Below are positions 1-8,664 of a stretch of 37,499 nucleotides of DNA, piece after piece. Location of the stretch: positions 1-37,499 of the forward strand of contig CAJAWH010000092.1 in NCBI GenBank assembly GCA_903945605.1, read 5' to 3'. Source of the stretch: an uncultured Methylococcaceae bacterium (GTDB lineage Bacteria > Pseudomonadota > Gammaproteobacteria > Methylococcales > Methylomonadaceae). The notes under the pieces were generated by a model. That model saw only the letters and a program-made list of their open reading frames with translations, was not told where the DNA came from and searched no databases. Position 1 is the first letter of the stretch. The number at the start of each line of letters is the position of its first letter. The translations under genes were made by a program, and so were the position numbers.

Positions 1-37
1 CAATTGATTTGGAAGGCTTACAACAGCTTGGTTTTAT

Positions 38-114
38 TGGTGGTGATAGGTGGATTTGAACCACCGACCTGAGGGTTATGAATCCTCCGCTCTAACCAAC
101 TGAGCTATATCACC
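38..114 (-). tRNA. tRNA with CAU anticodon, probably elongator tRNA-Met
   Basis: On the minus strand the 77 bases fold as a complete tRNA. The acceptor stem pairs GGTGATA with TATCACC, followed by discriminator A and an encoded CCA end (38-40). The D-arm is TAGCTCAGTTGGTTAGAGC and the T-arm core is GGTTCAAATCC. The anticodon loop TTCATAA gives anticodon CAT. The last base pair of the anticodon stem is an A-C mismatch. A CAU anticodon can mean elongator Met, initiator Met or lysidine-modified Ile2. Initiator is unlikely because the first acceptor pair is a normal G-C. Ile2 cannot be excluded by eye. Confidence 0.93.
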
Positions 115-182
115 CTTTTTTAACATGTGTGGGAACATGTAGCTGTGAAGAGCGGGAATTATAAATAGCCCGCTGCCAATTG

Positions 183-1274
183 TCAAACATTGAATCTAAA
201 ATGCATGACATCGCCATCTTTTACAGTATAGTCCTTGCCTTCCAAACGCCATTTACCGGCATCTTTAGCACCTTGTTCGCCATTGTAGGCGATAAAATCT
301 TCGTAAGAAATGACTTCGGCACGGATAAAGCCTTTTTCAAAATCGCTATGGATAACCCCAGCCGCTTGCGGTGCCGATGCGCCGACCGGAATAGTCCAAG
401 CCCGCACTTCTTTGACTCCGGCGGTAAAATAGGTGGCCAAATCCAATAATTGATAGCCGGCGCGTACTACGCGGTTCAGGCCGGGTTCTTCCAGCCCTAA
501 ATCTTCCAGAAACTCTTTCTTTTCTTCATCGTCCAGTTGCGCTATTTCGGCTTCTATCGCCGCGCAAATAGGCACCACCATTGCGCCTTCTTGGGCGGCA
601 AACGTGCGTACGCTATCTAGAAGGGAATTATTGTCGAAACCGTCATCTTGCACGTTGGCTATGTACATGGCGGGTTTCAGCGTCATCAGGCATAAATCGC
701 GGATCAAAGCTTTTTCATCAGGGCTTAATGGCAGGGTACGCGCAGGCAAACCGGCATCCAGTTGTTTGTAGACTTGTTCCAGCACATTTTTCTTGGCCAG
801 TTCTTCTTTGTTGCCGGTTTTGGCTATTTTAGTGGACCGCAGCAAGGCTTTTTCAACAGATGCCATATCGGCAAGCGCCAACTCGGTGTTGATCACTTCA
901 ATATCAGACAAGGGGTTAATTTTTCCGGCAACATGGACGACATTATCATCCTCAAAGCAACGCACCACATGGGCTATGGCATCGGTTTCGCGGATATTGG
1001 CGAGGAATTTGTTGCCCAAGCCCTCGCCTTTTGATGCCCCTGCCACCAGACCGGCAATATCGACAAATTCAATGGTGGTCGGCAATACGCGTTCGGGCTT
1101 GACGATTTCCGCCAATTTTTCCATGCGTTTATCTGGCACAGGCACAACACCGACGTTAGGGTCTATGGTGCAAAACGGGTAGTTTTCCGCCGCAATTTTT
1201 GCTTTGGTCAGGGCATTAAATAAGGTTGATTTACCCACATTGGGCAAACCCACAATTCCGCAATACAGTGCCAT
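183..1274 (-). CDS. ychF: YchF/OLA1-family ATPase (Obg-like translation-associated ATPase)
   Basis: This is a 363-residue protein, the usual YchF length. Its P-loop GLPNVGKS lies at residues 9-16 and a G3 motif DIAG lies near residue 74. The region with ANVQD stands where this family has a non-canonical G4, which is why YchF prefers ATP to GTP. The C-terminal part (about 280-363, ending in [12 protein letters not shown]) is the TGS domain. YchF is a ribosome-associated ATPase linked to oxidative stress in enterobacteria. The ATG at 1274 has no clear Shine-Dalgarno sequence, but [12 protein letters not shown] is the conserved family start. The gene lies just upstream of the tRNA on the same strand. 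Confidence 0.96.
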   Translation of the reverse strand: MALYCGIVGLPNVGKSTLFNALTKAKIAAENYPFCTIDPNVGVVPVPDKRMEKLAEIVKPERVLPTTIEFVDIAGLVAGASKGEGLGNKFLANIRETDAIAHVVRCFEDDNVVHVAGKINPLSDIEVINTELALADMASVEKALLRSTKIAKTGNKEELAKKNVLEQVYKQLDAGLPARTLPLSPDEKALIRDLCLMTLKPAMYIANVQDDGFDNNSLLDSVRTFAAQEGAMVVPICAAIEAEIAQLDDEEKKEFLEDLGLEEPGLNRVVRAGYQLLDLATYFTAGVKEVRAWTIPVGASAPQAAGVIHSDFEKGFIRAEVISYEDFIAYNGEQGAKDAGKWRLEGKDYTVKDGDVMHFRFNV

Positions 1275-1617
1275 AAGAATAGTTATTAATAGTGTAAGTT
1301 AAAAAGCGGTGACGGCATGAAAGCTGCTCCGGCTAGCAGGGCATTATACAAGGCTGGACATAAAGTAATAAAGCTTGGGTTCAGTTTTAAGAGCTATTTG
1401 CATTCAGGGTTGGAAATCAAAATGGTTGATGTTTTTTAATAGCGCCATTTTGCTCAAAAGTTGGTTGGACTGTCAATGCTCGTTACCGACCACTTTGCGA
1501 CATTCAGAATTTTAACTGTATGCTGTCGTTCAACATCTTGATCGCCACACTTTTTGGCTACACCTCATAAGGGCCTGAACCAATAAGTTTTGGCGGGGAG
1601 TCGCTATTTTTGCGAAA

Positions 1618-1649
1618 GCTTGTTTAGGGGCATCCCAGCCCCAACAAGC
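1618..1649. repeat. Inverted repeat (two-part hairpin)
   Basis: GCTTGTT (1618-1624) pairs with AACAAGC (1643-1649). The stem continues as GGGGC (1627-1631) with GCCCC (1638-1642) after a two-base bulge, around a six-base loop. No T-tract follows, so a classical terminator is unlikely. It could be a fragment of a dispersed palindromic element. Confidence 0.7.
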
Positions 1650-1704
1650 GGCAAACTGACGTGAACCAATAAATGCCTTCGGCTGCCCTCGTCCGCGTCA
1701 CCTG

Positions 1705-1731
1705 GTTTCGACCCAACAAGGGGATCGAAAC
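1705..1731. repeat. Inverted repeat (hairpin)
   Basis: GTTTCGA (1705-1711) pairs with TCGAAAC (1725-1731), extended inward by CCC/GGG pairing with one unpaired base. It lies 85 bases before the end of the GIY-YIG gene. Function unknown. Confidence 0.65.
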
Positions 1732-1815
1732 AGCGGTTCCACATGACTTTACGCCGTTTCGGGATGCCTTGCAGGTTGCCTCCGCTACGCTATGGCAACC
1801 CGCCCAGCCCTACGG

Positions 1816-2406
1816 CTATCGGGGACTAAAAATCTTCGCTTCTCTTCGTTCCGCTTCCAAGCTTTTCAGCGCATGCGTATTAGCTATCTCATACATTTCT
1901 GTCCCATCATCATGTCGATCTTCGTCCCAGACTGCATAGAGATATTTTTCTCCACGGTTTTCTGCTTTGTTTAAGTCAAACTTGTATTGGTCTAAGAACA
2001 ATTGTTCGATATATTTTGCCAACCTATTTTCGCATTCAAAAAATGAAGCATATAAAAAATTTACGTTTTGAAATTTATCTTTTATATGGCTAATTATTCT
2101 TTTTTCACCAAATCCCTTTCCAACATAGACTCCCTTCATGGTGTACTTTTTATGATCATCGCAGTTATCGTGGTCAACCCACAAATGGTAAACCCCTATT
2201 TTTCCGTGCAGTCCTTTGAGATAATCCGAAGCCTCTAGGTTTTCTAGCCGCATATCACCAATTATTGGTATTAATGTACAAAATTCGCTTTTATTGACTA
2301 TTGAGTCTGCATTGAACACCTTAATATCTTGTGCACAAATGTCGTTAAAAGGTGAATAATCGACATCTACGCACGGAAATTCTTGTTGTTGACATTTAGT
2401 AAGCAT
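1816..2406 (-). CDS. Orphan GIY-YIG-like nuclease domain protein
   Basis: This 196-residue protein is not one I recognise by name, but its middle has the spacing of a GIY-YIG nuclease. There is GVY at 71-73, then VYVGKG at 93-98 replacing YIG, Arg103, His107, a candidate metal-binding glutamate (Glu134, in YIEQLF), and a late Asn146 in FDLNKAE. The first 65 residues and the charged tail (LEAERREAKIF) have no evident domain. The gene is visibly more AT-rich than its neighbours (for example 2040-2110), which suggests acquisition by transfer. The upstream gene-free region carries hairpins. The start ATG at 2406 has only a purine-rich AGAGAG upstream. It could be a stand-alone homing-type or restriction-type nuclease, or a non-nucleolytic member of the fold. 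No methylase or intron structure is seen beside it. Confidence 0.6.
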   Translation of the reverse strand: MLTKCQQQEFPCVDVDYSPFNDICAQDIKVFNADSIVNKSEFCTLIPIIGDMRLENLEASDYLKGLHGKIGVYHLWVDHDNCDDHKKYTMKGVYVGKGFGEKRIISHIKDKFQNVNFLYASFFECENRLAKYIEQLFLDQYKFDLNKAENRGEKYLYAVWDEDRHDDGTEMYEIANTHALKSLEAERREAKIFSPR

Positions 2407-2472
2407 TGTTTCTCTCTGATAGAGTCTGATATAGATAGTATTAAAGTTCCAACTACTTGCACAACATTGGCT

Positions 2473-4653
2473 TTATCGGCTGGCGGACGTTTTGGGCCGC
2501 TGCTTGGCATAGGTTTTTTTGCTGTCGGTGGCGGGCTTGCCAAAACCGGTATGTTTGGTTTTAAACACATGGGCTTTGCCGCTGCTCACCGGCACAGTGC
2601 CTTTGGGCTGGAACGACGGCACCAAGTGCTGTTTGCCGTTGCCAATCAGGTCTGAACGGCCCATGCTGTTTAAGGCATCACGCAACAAAGGCCAGTTTTT
2701 GGGGTCATGGTAACGCAAAAATGCTTTGTGCAAACGGCGTTGTTTGACGCTTTTCGGTATCACCATATCGGGGGCTTTGTAGTTGACTTTATGCAGTGTG
2801 TCTTTGCCCGAGTGGTACATGGCGGTGGCGGTCGCCATCGGTGATGGCAAAAATGCCTGTACTTGGTCAGCCCTAAAGCCGTTGCGTTTGAGCCAGATTG
2901 CCAAATTGAGCATATCCAGATCGGTGGTGCCGGGATGTGCTGCAATAAAATAGGGTATCAGGTATTGCTCTTTGCCCGCTTCTTTAGAATAGCGGTCGAA
3001 CATTTCCTTAAAGCGGTCGTAAGTGCCCATGCCGGGCTTCATCATTTTAGATAATGGGCCTTGTTCGGTATGTTCCGGTGCTATTTTCAGATAACCGCCA
3101 ACATGGTGGGTCACTAGCTCTTTGACATATTCTGGCGATTCCACTGCCAAATCGTAACGCAGACCGGAGGCAATAAAGATTTTTTTAATGCCAGGCAAGG
3201 CACGGGCGCGGCGGTACAGCTTGATCAGCGGGGTGTGGTCGGTATCCAGATTAGGGCAAATGCCTGGGTAAACACACGAGGGTTTGCGGCAGGCGGCTTC
3301 AATTTTTGGGTCTTTGCAAGCCAAACGGTACATGTTGGCGGTCGGTCCGCCCAAATCGGAAATATGGCCAGTAAACGCGGGCGAAGTGTCGCGGATGGCT
3401 TCAATTTCTTTGATAATGGAATCTTCCGAACGGCTTTGGATTATGCGGCCTTCGTGTTCGGTGATTGAACAAAAGGTGCAGCCGCCAAAACAGCCGCGCA
3501 TAATGTTGACCGAATGTTGGATCATTTCAAAGGCGGGTATATGGGCTTTGCCGTAGGTTTTGTGCGGCAAACGCGAATACGGTAAGGCAAACACGCCATC
3601 CATTTCTTTGGTGCTTAAAGGAATGGGCGGCGGATTGAGCCACACGTCCCTGCTACCGTGTTGCTGCAGCAAAGGCCGCGCATTGCCGGGGTTGGTTTCG
3701 GCATGCATCACCCGTGACGCATGGGCGTACAAAATAGGATCGTTTTTAACGGTCTCGTAAGCGGGTAAGCGAATGACTGTTTTGGCGCGTTGCTGGCGCA
3801 TTGCCAGTTTATCGAAACGGATAACCGATTCGCCTGTTGCCAGCAAAGGACTGGTGGCTTCGGGCTTTAACTCACAAGCCGGTTGTTCCTGATAAGGGTT
3901 GACTGCGGGCGTCAGTGTGCCTGGCTGGTCGATTTCGGTGGAATCCTTAACGGCAAAACCTGCGGGGACTTGTTTGACAAAGTGAGCCGTGCCACGGATG
4001 CCTTTCAGCTCGCCGATAGTCTCGCCATTCGCTAAACGATGAGCGATTTCGACCACTTGCCGCTCGGCATTGCCATACACCAGTAAATCGGCTTTGGCAT
4101 CAAGCAGCACTGATTTGCGTACCGTGTCCGACCAGTAATCGTAGTGGGCAATGCGCCGCAAACTGGCCTCTATGCCGCCGATAATGATCGGTACGTCTTT
4201 GTAGGCTTCGCGGCAGCGGTGCGAATAGACATTGACGGCACGGTCAGGGCGCTTGCCTGCCACGCCATCGGCGGTGTAAGCATCGTTGGAGCGGATTTTT
4301 TTGTCGGAGGTGTAACGGTTGACCATTGAATCCATATTACCGCCAGTCACGCCAAAAAACAGGTTGGGCTTGCCTAATGCCTTAAAGTCTTCAGCGTTCG
4401 TCCAATCCGGTTGCGACAGGATGCCGACACGGAAGCCTTGCGCCTCCAACAGTCGGCCTATCAGTGCCATACCAAAGCTGGGGTGGTCTATATAGGCATC
4501 ACCGGTCACTAAAATGATATCGCAACTGTCCCACCCCAAAGCATCCATTTCTTCGCGCGACATGGGCAATTCGGGGGCCACGCCAAAGCGTTGCGCCCAG
4601 TATTTACGGTAACCGAACAGATAAGGCGCGTCAGGCAGGACAGATGTAGTCAT
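2473..4653 (-). CDS. ygiQ: YgiQ-family radical SAM protein
   Basis: This 726-residue protein is close to the usual YgiQ length. Its order is an N-terminal B12-binding-like region (about 1-200), a radical SAM core, and a lysine-rich C-terminal extension. The cluster cysteines are Cys388, Cys392 and Cys395 in the CxxxCxxC arrangement, within [12 protein letters not shown] second cysteine group ([13 protein letters not shown]) lies near residue 460. The biochemical reaction of YgiQ is not established as far as I know. The ATG at 4653 overlaps the stop of the upstream gene as ATGA, so the two are translationally coupled. The tail after about residue 690 is low in conservation ([11 protein letters not shown]...), as is usual for this family. 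Confidence 0.95.
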   Translation of the reverse strand: MTTSVLPDAPYLFGYRKYWAQRFGVAPELPMSREEMDALGWDSCDIILVTGDAYIDHPSFGMALIGRLLEAQGFRVGILSQPDWTNAEDFKALGKPNLFFGVTGGNMDSMVNRYTSDKKIRSNDAYTADGVAGKRPDRAVNVYSHRCREAYKDVPIIIGGIEASLRRIAHYDYWSDTVRKSVLLDAKADLLVYGNAERQVVEIAHRLANGETIGELKGIRGTAHFVKQVPAGFAVKDSTEIDQPGTLTPAVNPYQEQPACELKPEATSPLLATGESVIRFDKLAMRQQRAKTVIRLPAYETVKNDPILYAHASRVMHAETNPGNARPLLQQHGSRDVWLNPPPIPLSTKEMDGVFALPYSRLPHKTYGKAHIPAFEMIQHSVNIMRGCFGGCTFCSITEHEGRIIQSRSEDSIIKEIEAIRDTSPAFTGHISDLGGPTANMYRLACKDPKIEAACRKPSCVYPGICPNLDTDHTPLIKLYRRARALPGIKKIFIASGLRYDLAVESPEYVKELVTHHVGGYLKIAPEHTEQGPLSKMMKPGMGTYDRFKEMFDRYSKEAGKEQYLIPYFIAAHPGTTDLDMLNLAIWLKRNGFRADQVQAFLPSPMATATAMYHSGKDTLHKVNYKAPDMVIPKSVKQRRLHKAFLRYHDPKNWPLLRDALNSMGRSDLIGNGKQHLVPSFQPKGTVPVSSGKAHVFKTKHTGFGKPATDSKKTYAKQRPKTSASR

Positions 4654-5459
4654 GTTTTAATAATATGGGCCAGAGTACTGGCGTTATGTCTTTTTAAGGT
4701 CTGCAAAAAAGCAGGGTATTCAATTTGGTAGCGATATTCGAGCAGTTCGGCGCGTTGCTTTAGGTCTTTAAAATCAAAACTCGGCACTTGGGCATTAAAA
4801 GCCAAACCAATGATATTGCTTCTGTCCTTGACAGGCAAATACAGCATCCGTCCGTTGAAAGCAGTATCTAACCAATGGGTGCAAGCGATAAAACCGGGGT
4901 TGGCGACACCGCCCCATAAATTGATCACCATCATGCCATCGGGTTTTAGTAGGTTTTTACAGTCATCAAAAAAAGCTTGGTTGCGTAATGATTCCGCCAT
5001 GCCTTCATGGTCGAAGGCATCAACAAATAACAAACCGTAAGATTCGGGGCTGGTTGCTGCGCGTTGCCTTAAAATGGGGCTGCCATCACCAATAACGATT
5101 TTCAGACGCGGGTCAAAGGGCACTGAAAAATGGCTACGGGCAATTTTAACGACATTTTTACGGTACTCAACCACCTGTAAACGACACTGGGGGAAATGGT
5201 GCAACCAATGCTTGACCAACGAGCCGCCGCCCAAGCCCACCAGTAATATTTGCTCGGCCATTTCCGGCAGAAACAACAAGCAACTGGTCATCGCCCTGGC
5301 GTAGGCCAGTTGCAAGCATTCGGGCTGCGCCAAGGACATGCTGCTTTGTATGGCGGTCGAGCCGAAATGCAGCGAACGGATACCAAAATTGTCGACCACC
5401 TGCAAAACCCCGTCGTCATCGTGACTTTCGTGGATCAATAGGCCATCATACTTGTACAT
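4650..5459 (-). CDS. Spermidine synthase-like (PABS-domain) protein
   Basis: The protein has the Rossmann methyltransferase-like fold of polyamine aminopropyltransferases. It shows an SAM-type glycine loop LVGLGGGSL, an acidic strand end VVEYR, IVIGDG, and LLFVDAFD. It is not a full SpeE: the N-terminal beta-domain is short and the characteristic SpeE aspartates are not evident. Its real substrate is therefore unknown. The frame runs back to an ATG at 5501 (283 residues), but I prefer the ATG at 5459 (269 residues) because [12 protein letters not shown] begins the recognisable domain. Neither start has a good ribosome-binding site. It ends in a 4-base overlap with ygiQ, so it likely heads a two-gene operon. 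Confidence 0.75.
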   Translation of the reverse strand: MYKYDGLLIHESHDDDGVLQVVDNFGIRSLHFGSTAIQSSMSLAQPECLQLAYARAMTSCLLFLPEMAEQILLVGLGGGSLVKHWLHHFPQCRLQVVEYRKNVVKIARSHFSVPFDPRLKIVIGDGSPILRQRAATSPESYGLLFVDAFDHEGMAESLRNQAFFDDCKNLLKPDGMMVINLWGGVANPGFIACTHWLDTAFNGRMLYLPVKDRSNIIGLAFNAQVPSFDFKDLKQRAELLEYRYQIEYPAFLQTLKRHNASTLAHIIKT

Positions 5460-5641
5460 AGCAAAGCTGTTTTTAATATAAAACAGGGCATTGTACAGCA
5501 TTTTGCGTAATATGCCGTTTTTGATATCAAGCCTTCTTTATTAATTGCCTGCAAAATTGCCTAGCTGTGGGGTAAGCATAGCGTTGATGGGCGGCATTGT
5601 CACGGCTCGCCATAATTTGCCCAAAAAACTTGGTCTATTTT

Positions 5642-5683
5642 GTTTTTGTTTTTGTTTTTGTTTTTGTTTTTGTTTTTGTTTTT
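5642..5683 (+). repeat. (GTTTTT)7 hexanucleotide tandem repeat
   Basis: Seven perfect copies of GTTTTT run from 5642 to 5683, ending six bases before the brnT start codon at 5690. A partial copy (TTTT) precedes the tract. Such tracts mutate by slipped-strand mispairing. Because the unit is six bases, changes would alter promoter or leader spacing without shifting a reading frame. Confidence 0.95.
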
Positions 5684-5689
5684 ACAATT

Positions 5690-5965
5690 ATGAACATGAC
5701 ATACGAATGGGACAACAACAAACAGGTTATCAACCTTGCCAATCACAAGGTACACTTTGCTCTGGCGGAACAGTTTGATTGAACGACCGCCAGCATTGAG
5801 CCGGATAACCGCAAAAACTACGGTGAACCGCGATTTGTCGCCTACGGCTTGATTGAAACCAGGCTTTATTGCTTGGTGTTTACGCCCCGTAATAAAGGCG
5901 TCCGCATTATTAGCCTGAGAAAAGCAAGCCCAAGGGAGGTTAACCGCTATGTTTCTGAAAACTAA
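5690..5965 (+). pseudogene. brnT: BrnT-family toxin gene interrupted by an in-frame TGA
   Basis: Translation from the ATG at 5690 (or 5696, MTYEWDNNKQ) gives the BrnT start pattern: EWD, then NLANHKVHF and A..FD. A TGA at 5780-5782 then interrupts. The same frame continues with NYGEPRFVAYGLIETRLYCLVFTPRNKG, RIISLRKASPREVNRYVSEN and a TAA at 5963-5965, which is the rest of a BrnT protein. As I recall the family, a tryptophan follows FD at this point (FDW), so a single TGG to TGA change explains the break. BrnT is an RNase toxin of the RelE-like fold, normally neutralised by BrnA. Its end overlaps brnA by 17 bases. A restart downstream of the TGA would remove the N-terminal strands, so the toxin is probably inactive. 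A sequencing error is the alternative. Confidence 0.85.
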
Positions 5966-6296
5966 ATCTGGCCTACGGGTCGAGTTGCCCACGGAACAAG
6001 AAGAAGCCGAAATTAATGCCGGCATCTCCGCTGATCCTGACACATTTGAACTGGCCGAAGACAATTTTAGGCGTATGCGCGCTGCATCCGAAGTCTTGCC
6101 GGAACTGTTCGGTGCTGAATTGGCCGCCGAAATGCTAAAACCCAAAGGCGGGCGGCCTAAGTCCGAATCGCCGAAAATCTTCACCGGCTTACGGTTAGAC
6201 GCTGATGTGCTAGAGGCTTTCCGCCCCACCGGCAAGGGTTGGCAAACTCGCATCAACGAAGCCCTCAAGGAGTGGCTAAGGGAACATGCGGCGTAA
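5949..6296 (+). CDS. brnA: BrnA-family antitoxin
   Basis: This intact 115-residue protein ends in the BrnA signature: KGGRPKSESPK, then TGLRLDADVLEAFRPTGKGW and QTRINEALKEWL. That C-terminal half is the ribbon-helix-helix-like DNA-binding region of BrnA. The N-terminal half is acidic and would wrap the toxin. The family neutralises BrnT and represses the brnTA promoter. The ATG at 5949 lies inside the end of brnT, with GGGAGG about nine bases upstream, a strong ribosome-binding site. The partner toxin is broken here, so this antitoxin may be an orphan kept as a repressor or as protection against related toxins. Confidence 0.9.
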   Translation: MFLKTKSGLRVELPTEQEEAEINAGISADPDTFELAEDNFRRMRAASEVLPELFGAELAAEMLKPKGGRPKSESPKIFTGLRLDADVLEAFRPTGKGWQTRINEALKEWLREHAA

Positions 6297-6339
6297 GCCT
6301 ATGTTGCCATTCGATGAAAGTCGTGGCTAGTTTCCGAGT

Positions 6340-6361
6340 GGGTACAAAAACATGCCTACCC
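6340..6361. repeat. Short inverted repeat between convergent genes
   Basis: GGGTA (6340-6344) pairs with TACCC (6357-6361) around CAAAAACATGCC. It resembles the cleaner GTGGGC...GCCCAC element at 13445-13466 and sits between the convergent brnA and HIT genes. Confidence 0.45.
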
Positions 6362-6373
6362 CAGCATATCTTA

Positions 6374-6712
6374 TCAACCTGGTGGCCAGTGCATTTGCCG
6401 ACCTGCCAGCAGGTGTAAATGCAAGTGATACACCGCTTGTCCACCGTCTTGGTTGCAATTAAATACCGTGCGGTAACCGGCCTCGGCGAATCCTTGTTGC
6501 TGGGCAATCTGAATGGCTGTCAACAGGATATGGCCTGCCAATGTTGCATCATCAAGGTCGTTTAGGGTGGTCACATGCCGTTTGGGAATCACCAAAATAT
6601 GTACAGGGGCTTGCGGGCTGATGTCCCGAAAAGCCAATACTTGGTCATCTTGATAGATAATATCCGGCTTGATGTCACCCGCCACCATTTTACAAAACAA
6701 ACAATCTATCAT
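6374..6712 (-). CDS. HIT-family (histidine triad) nucleotide hydrolase
   Basis: A 112-residue HIT protein of the HinT/PKCI group. Its triad HLHLHLLAGR lies close to the C-terminus, preceded by NCNQDGGQAVYHLH. The N-terminus CLFCKMVAGDIKPDIIYQDD is typical of the group, which hydrolyses purine nucleoside phosphoramidates and related adducts. The open frame extends eight codons upstream, but the ATG at 6712 has GGAG eight bases before it and fits the family start (MIDCLFC). The gene follows dcd by 27 bases on the same strand and may be cotranscribed with it. Confidence 0.93.
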   Translation of the reverse strand: MIDCLFCKMVAGDIKPDIIYQDDQVLAFRDISPQAPVHILVIPKRHVTTLNDLDDATLAGHILLTAIQIAQQQGFAEAGYRTVFNCNQDGGQAVYHLHLHLLAGRQMHWPPG

Positions 6713-6739
6713 TGCCCTTACTCCGGTTAGTGTCAATAG

Positions 6740-7306
6740 TTACGCTTTGGGCAAGGTCACGCCGGTTTGCCCCTGATATTTGCCGCCCCGATCCTTATAG
6801 GAAGTCTCGCACACCTCGTCACCACTAAAAAACAGCATTTGGGCAACGCCCTCGTTGGCGTATATTTTTGCCGGTAGGGTGGTGGTGTTGGAAAACTCCA
6901 AGGTGACATGGCCTTCCCATTCCGGTTCCAATGGCGTCACATTGACAATGATGCCACAGCGGGCATAAGTGGACTTGCCCAGGCAAATGGTCAGCACATT
7001 ACGCGGCACACGGAAAAACTCCACCGTCCGCGCCAAAGCAAACGAATTGGGCGGGATAATGCAAACGTCCGATTGCAAATCAACAAAGCTGTTAGGGTCG
7101 AATGCCTTAGGGTCGACAATGGCAGAGTTGATATTGGTGAATATCTTAAATTCGTCGGCACAACGCACGTCGTAGCCATAGCTGGACGTGCCATAAGAAA
7201 TGACCTTGTTGCCATTTTCGGCATAGCGCACTTGCCCCGGTTCAAAAGGCTCTATCATGCCCTGCGCCGCCATCCGGCGTATCCATTTGTCCGACTTGAT
7301 GCCCAT
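6740..7306 (-). CDS. dcd: dCTP deaminase
   Basis: This 188-residue protein covers the whole Dcd family. [20 protein letters not shown] is the standard start. [10 protein letters not shown] carries the nucleotide-binding and catalytic-site arginine. [17 protein letters not shown] carries the catalytic glutamate. A C-terminal [10 protein letters not shown] closes over the bound nucleotide. It deaminates dCTP to dUTP, feeding thymidylate synthesis in the cytosol. The gene lies downstream of apbC on the same strand, a common gammaproteobacterial order (metG, apbC, dcd). No strong ribosome-binding site is visible before the ATG. Confidence 0.97.
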   Translation of the reverse strand: MGIKSDKWIRRMAAQGMIEPFEPGQVRYAENGNKVISYGTSSYGYDVRCADEFKIFTNINSAIVDPKAFDPNSFVDLQSDVCIIPPNSFALARTVEFFRVPRNVLTICLGKSTYARCGIIVNVTPLEPEWEGHVTLEFSNTTTLPAKIYANEGVAQMLFFSGDEVCETSYKDRGGKYQGQTGVTLPKA

Positions 7307-7381
7307 GTTAGTTTTTTATTATGCTGATTGTTTAATAACGGTTAATTTTAACACAAGCTACGCATTGCGAGGCTACAAAAG

Positions 7382-8473
7382 CTAGCTGTTCAGCACCACA
7401 ATGTTGGGGAAACGCCCACTAAAATCCTTGGCGCGTAAGGCCAATTTAGCGGCGGCTTTGCGGGCAATGGCCTTATAAAGCTGTGCCGCGCGGCTGTCTG
7501 GTGCCGCCACCACGGTGGGTTTGCCCAAATCGGCATCTTGACGGATATTGATATCCAGTGGCAATGCACCCAAAAATTCGACCCGATTGGCCTGTGCCAT
7601 ATCCGCACCACCGCCCACGCCAAAAATAGCTTCTTCGTGCCCACACTGCGAACAAATATGCAAGCTCATATTTTCCACAATGCCCAGCACCGGCACATTG
7701 ACTTTATTGAACATGGCTAAGCCGCGCTGGGCATCGATCAGGGCAATATCTTGCGGGGTAGTGACAATAATTGCGCCACTGACCGGAATTTGCTGTGCCA
7801 AGGTCAATTGAATGTCGCCTGTGCCGGGGGGCAAATCAATAATCAAATAATCAATGGCTTCCCAACGGGTGTCACGCAACAATTGCTGCAAGGCGTTGGT
7901 GACCATTGGGCCACGCCAGATCATGGCTTGGTCGGCCTCGACCAAATAGCCGATGGACATGGTTTGGATACCGTAGGCCACTTTCGGCAACATGGTTTTC
8001 TTATCGGGACTGTCGGGCAAACCTGACAAACCCAGCATAGTGGGGATGCTCGGACCATAAATATCGGCATCCAAAATGCCCACGCTCGCCCCTTCTGCCG
8101 CCAACGCCAAGGCGATATTGACGGCACTGGTCGATTTGCCCACCCCGCCTTTACCGGATGCAATGGCAATAATATTTTTTATGTTCGCCATCGGCTTCAA
8201 AGTCTGCTGCACACTGTGAGCAGTAATTTTAAAGCCCACTTCAACTTTTACCTCGCCAATGCCGGGCAGGGTTTGCAAGTGCGCGGTCACCGCCGCCGCC
8301 AACTCGTCCACATAGCTTTTGGCGGGATAACCCAGCTCAATGGTCACACTGACATTGTTACCCTCAACCACAATAGCCTTAACTGATTTTGCCGACACCA
8401 AATCGAGGCCGTGGCTGGCATCAATAAATAATTTCAAATAATTTTCTACCGCTGACCGATCAATACTTGACAT
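7382..8473 (-). CDS. apbC: Mrp/ApbC iron-sulfur cluster carrier ATPase
   Basis: From the ATG at 8473 the protein has 363 residues. An N-terminal MIP18-like domain (about 1-90) is followed by a P-loop ATPase with the deviant Walker A motif GKGGVGKS (107-114), switch motifs DADIYGPS and DLPPGTGD, and a CxxC pair (Cys274, Cys277) that binds the transferred 4Fe-4S cluster at the dimer interface. The frame starts 14 codons earlier at 8515, but AGGGA eight bases before the 8473 ATG and the start MSSIDRSAVE favour the shorter form. It loads Fe-S clusters onto apoproteins. It is divergent from metG across about 190 bases. Confidence 0.95.
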   Translation of the reverse strand: MSSIDRSAVENYLKLFIDASHGLDLVSAKSVKAIVVEGNNVSVTIELGYPAKSYVDELAAAVTAHLQTLPGIGEVKVEVGFKITAHSVQQTLKPMANIKNIIAIASGKGGVGKSTSAVNIALALAAEGASVGILDADIYGPSIPTMLGLSGLPDSPDKKTMLPKVAYGIQTMSIGYLVEADQAMIWRGPMVTNALQQLLRDTRWEAIDYLIIDLPPGTGDIQLTLAQQIPVSGAIIVTTPQDIALIDAQRGLAMFNKVNVPVLGIVENMSLHICSQCGHEEAIFGVGGGADMAQANRVEFLGALPLDINIRQDADLGKPTVVAAPDSRAAQLYKAIARKAAAKLALRAKDFSGRFPNIVVLNS

Positions 8474-8664
8474 AGTTTGTTCCCTAATATTTTTCCTAAA
8501 AGATAAAGATACCAACCGCCGCCGACCGCAGCAGTGGGCACGGTTTGTTTCAGGATATAAGCCCTGCCGTTATTTTTCAACCGAATTGATTGCCTGTGGC
8601 CTGTTGGGTGGCCTGTTTTATGACATAATAAACCTTATTTTTTGTCTATTTACCCAAAAGTGCC

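Larger units (their letters stand above)
1275..1815. other. Gene-free stretch with hairpins between ychF and the GIY-YIG gene
   Basis: I see no convincing gene in these 541 bases. The ychF promoter should lie in the first part, reading leftward. The second half holds two strong inverted repeats (listed separately) and an 11-base direct repeat TGAACCAATAA near 1575 and 1662. Short open frames here have no family signature. Confidence 0.6.

Noticed and set aside
1673-1939. 88-codon plus-strand frame across the hairpin region
   Set aside because: It crosses an inverted repeat and overlaps the end of the GIY-YIG gene on the other strand. No motif supports it.
5780-5782. TGA read as tryptophan (recoding) in brnT
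   Set aside because: Other genes here use TGA as a stop (for example the spermidine-synthase-like gene). There is no sign of an altered code or of a selenocysteine element.
5600-6268. 222-codon minus-strand frame ending in Asn-Lys repeats
   Set aside because: It lies antisense to brnTA, and its repeats are the reverse of the GTTTTT tract. The BrnT and BrnA similarities on the plus strand are clear.
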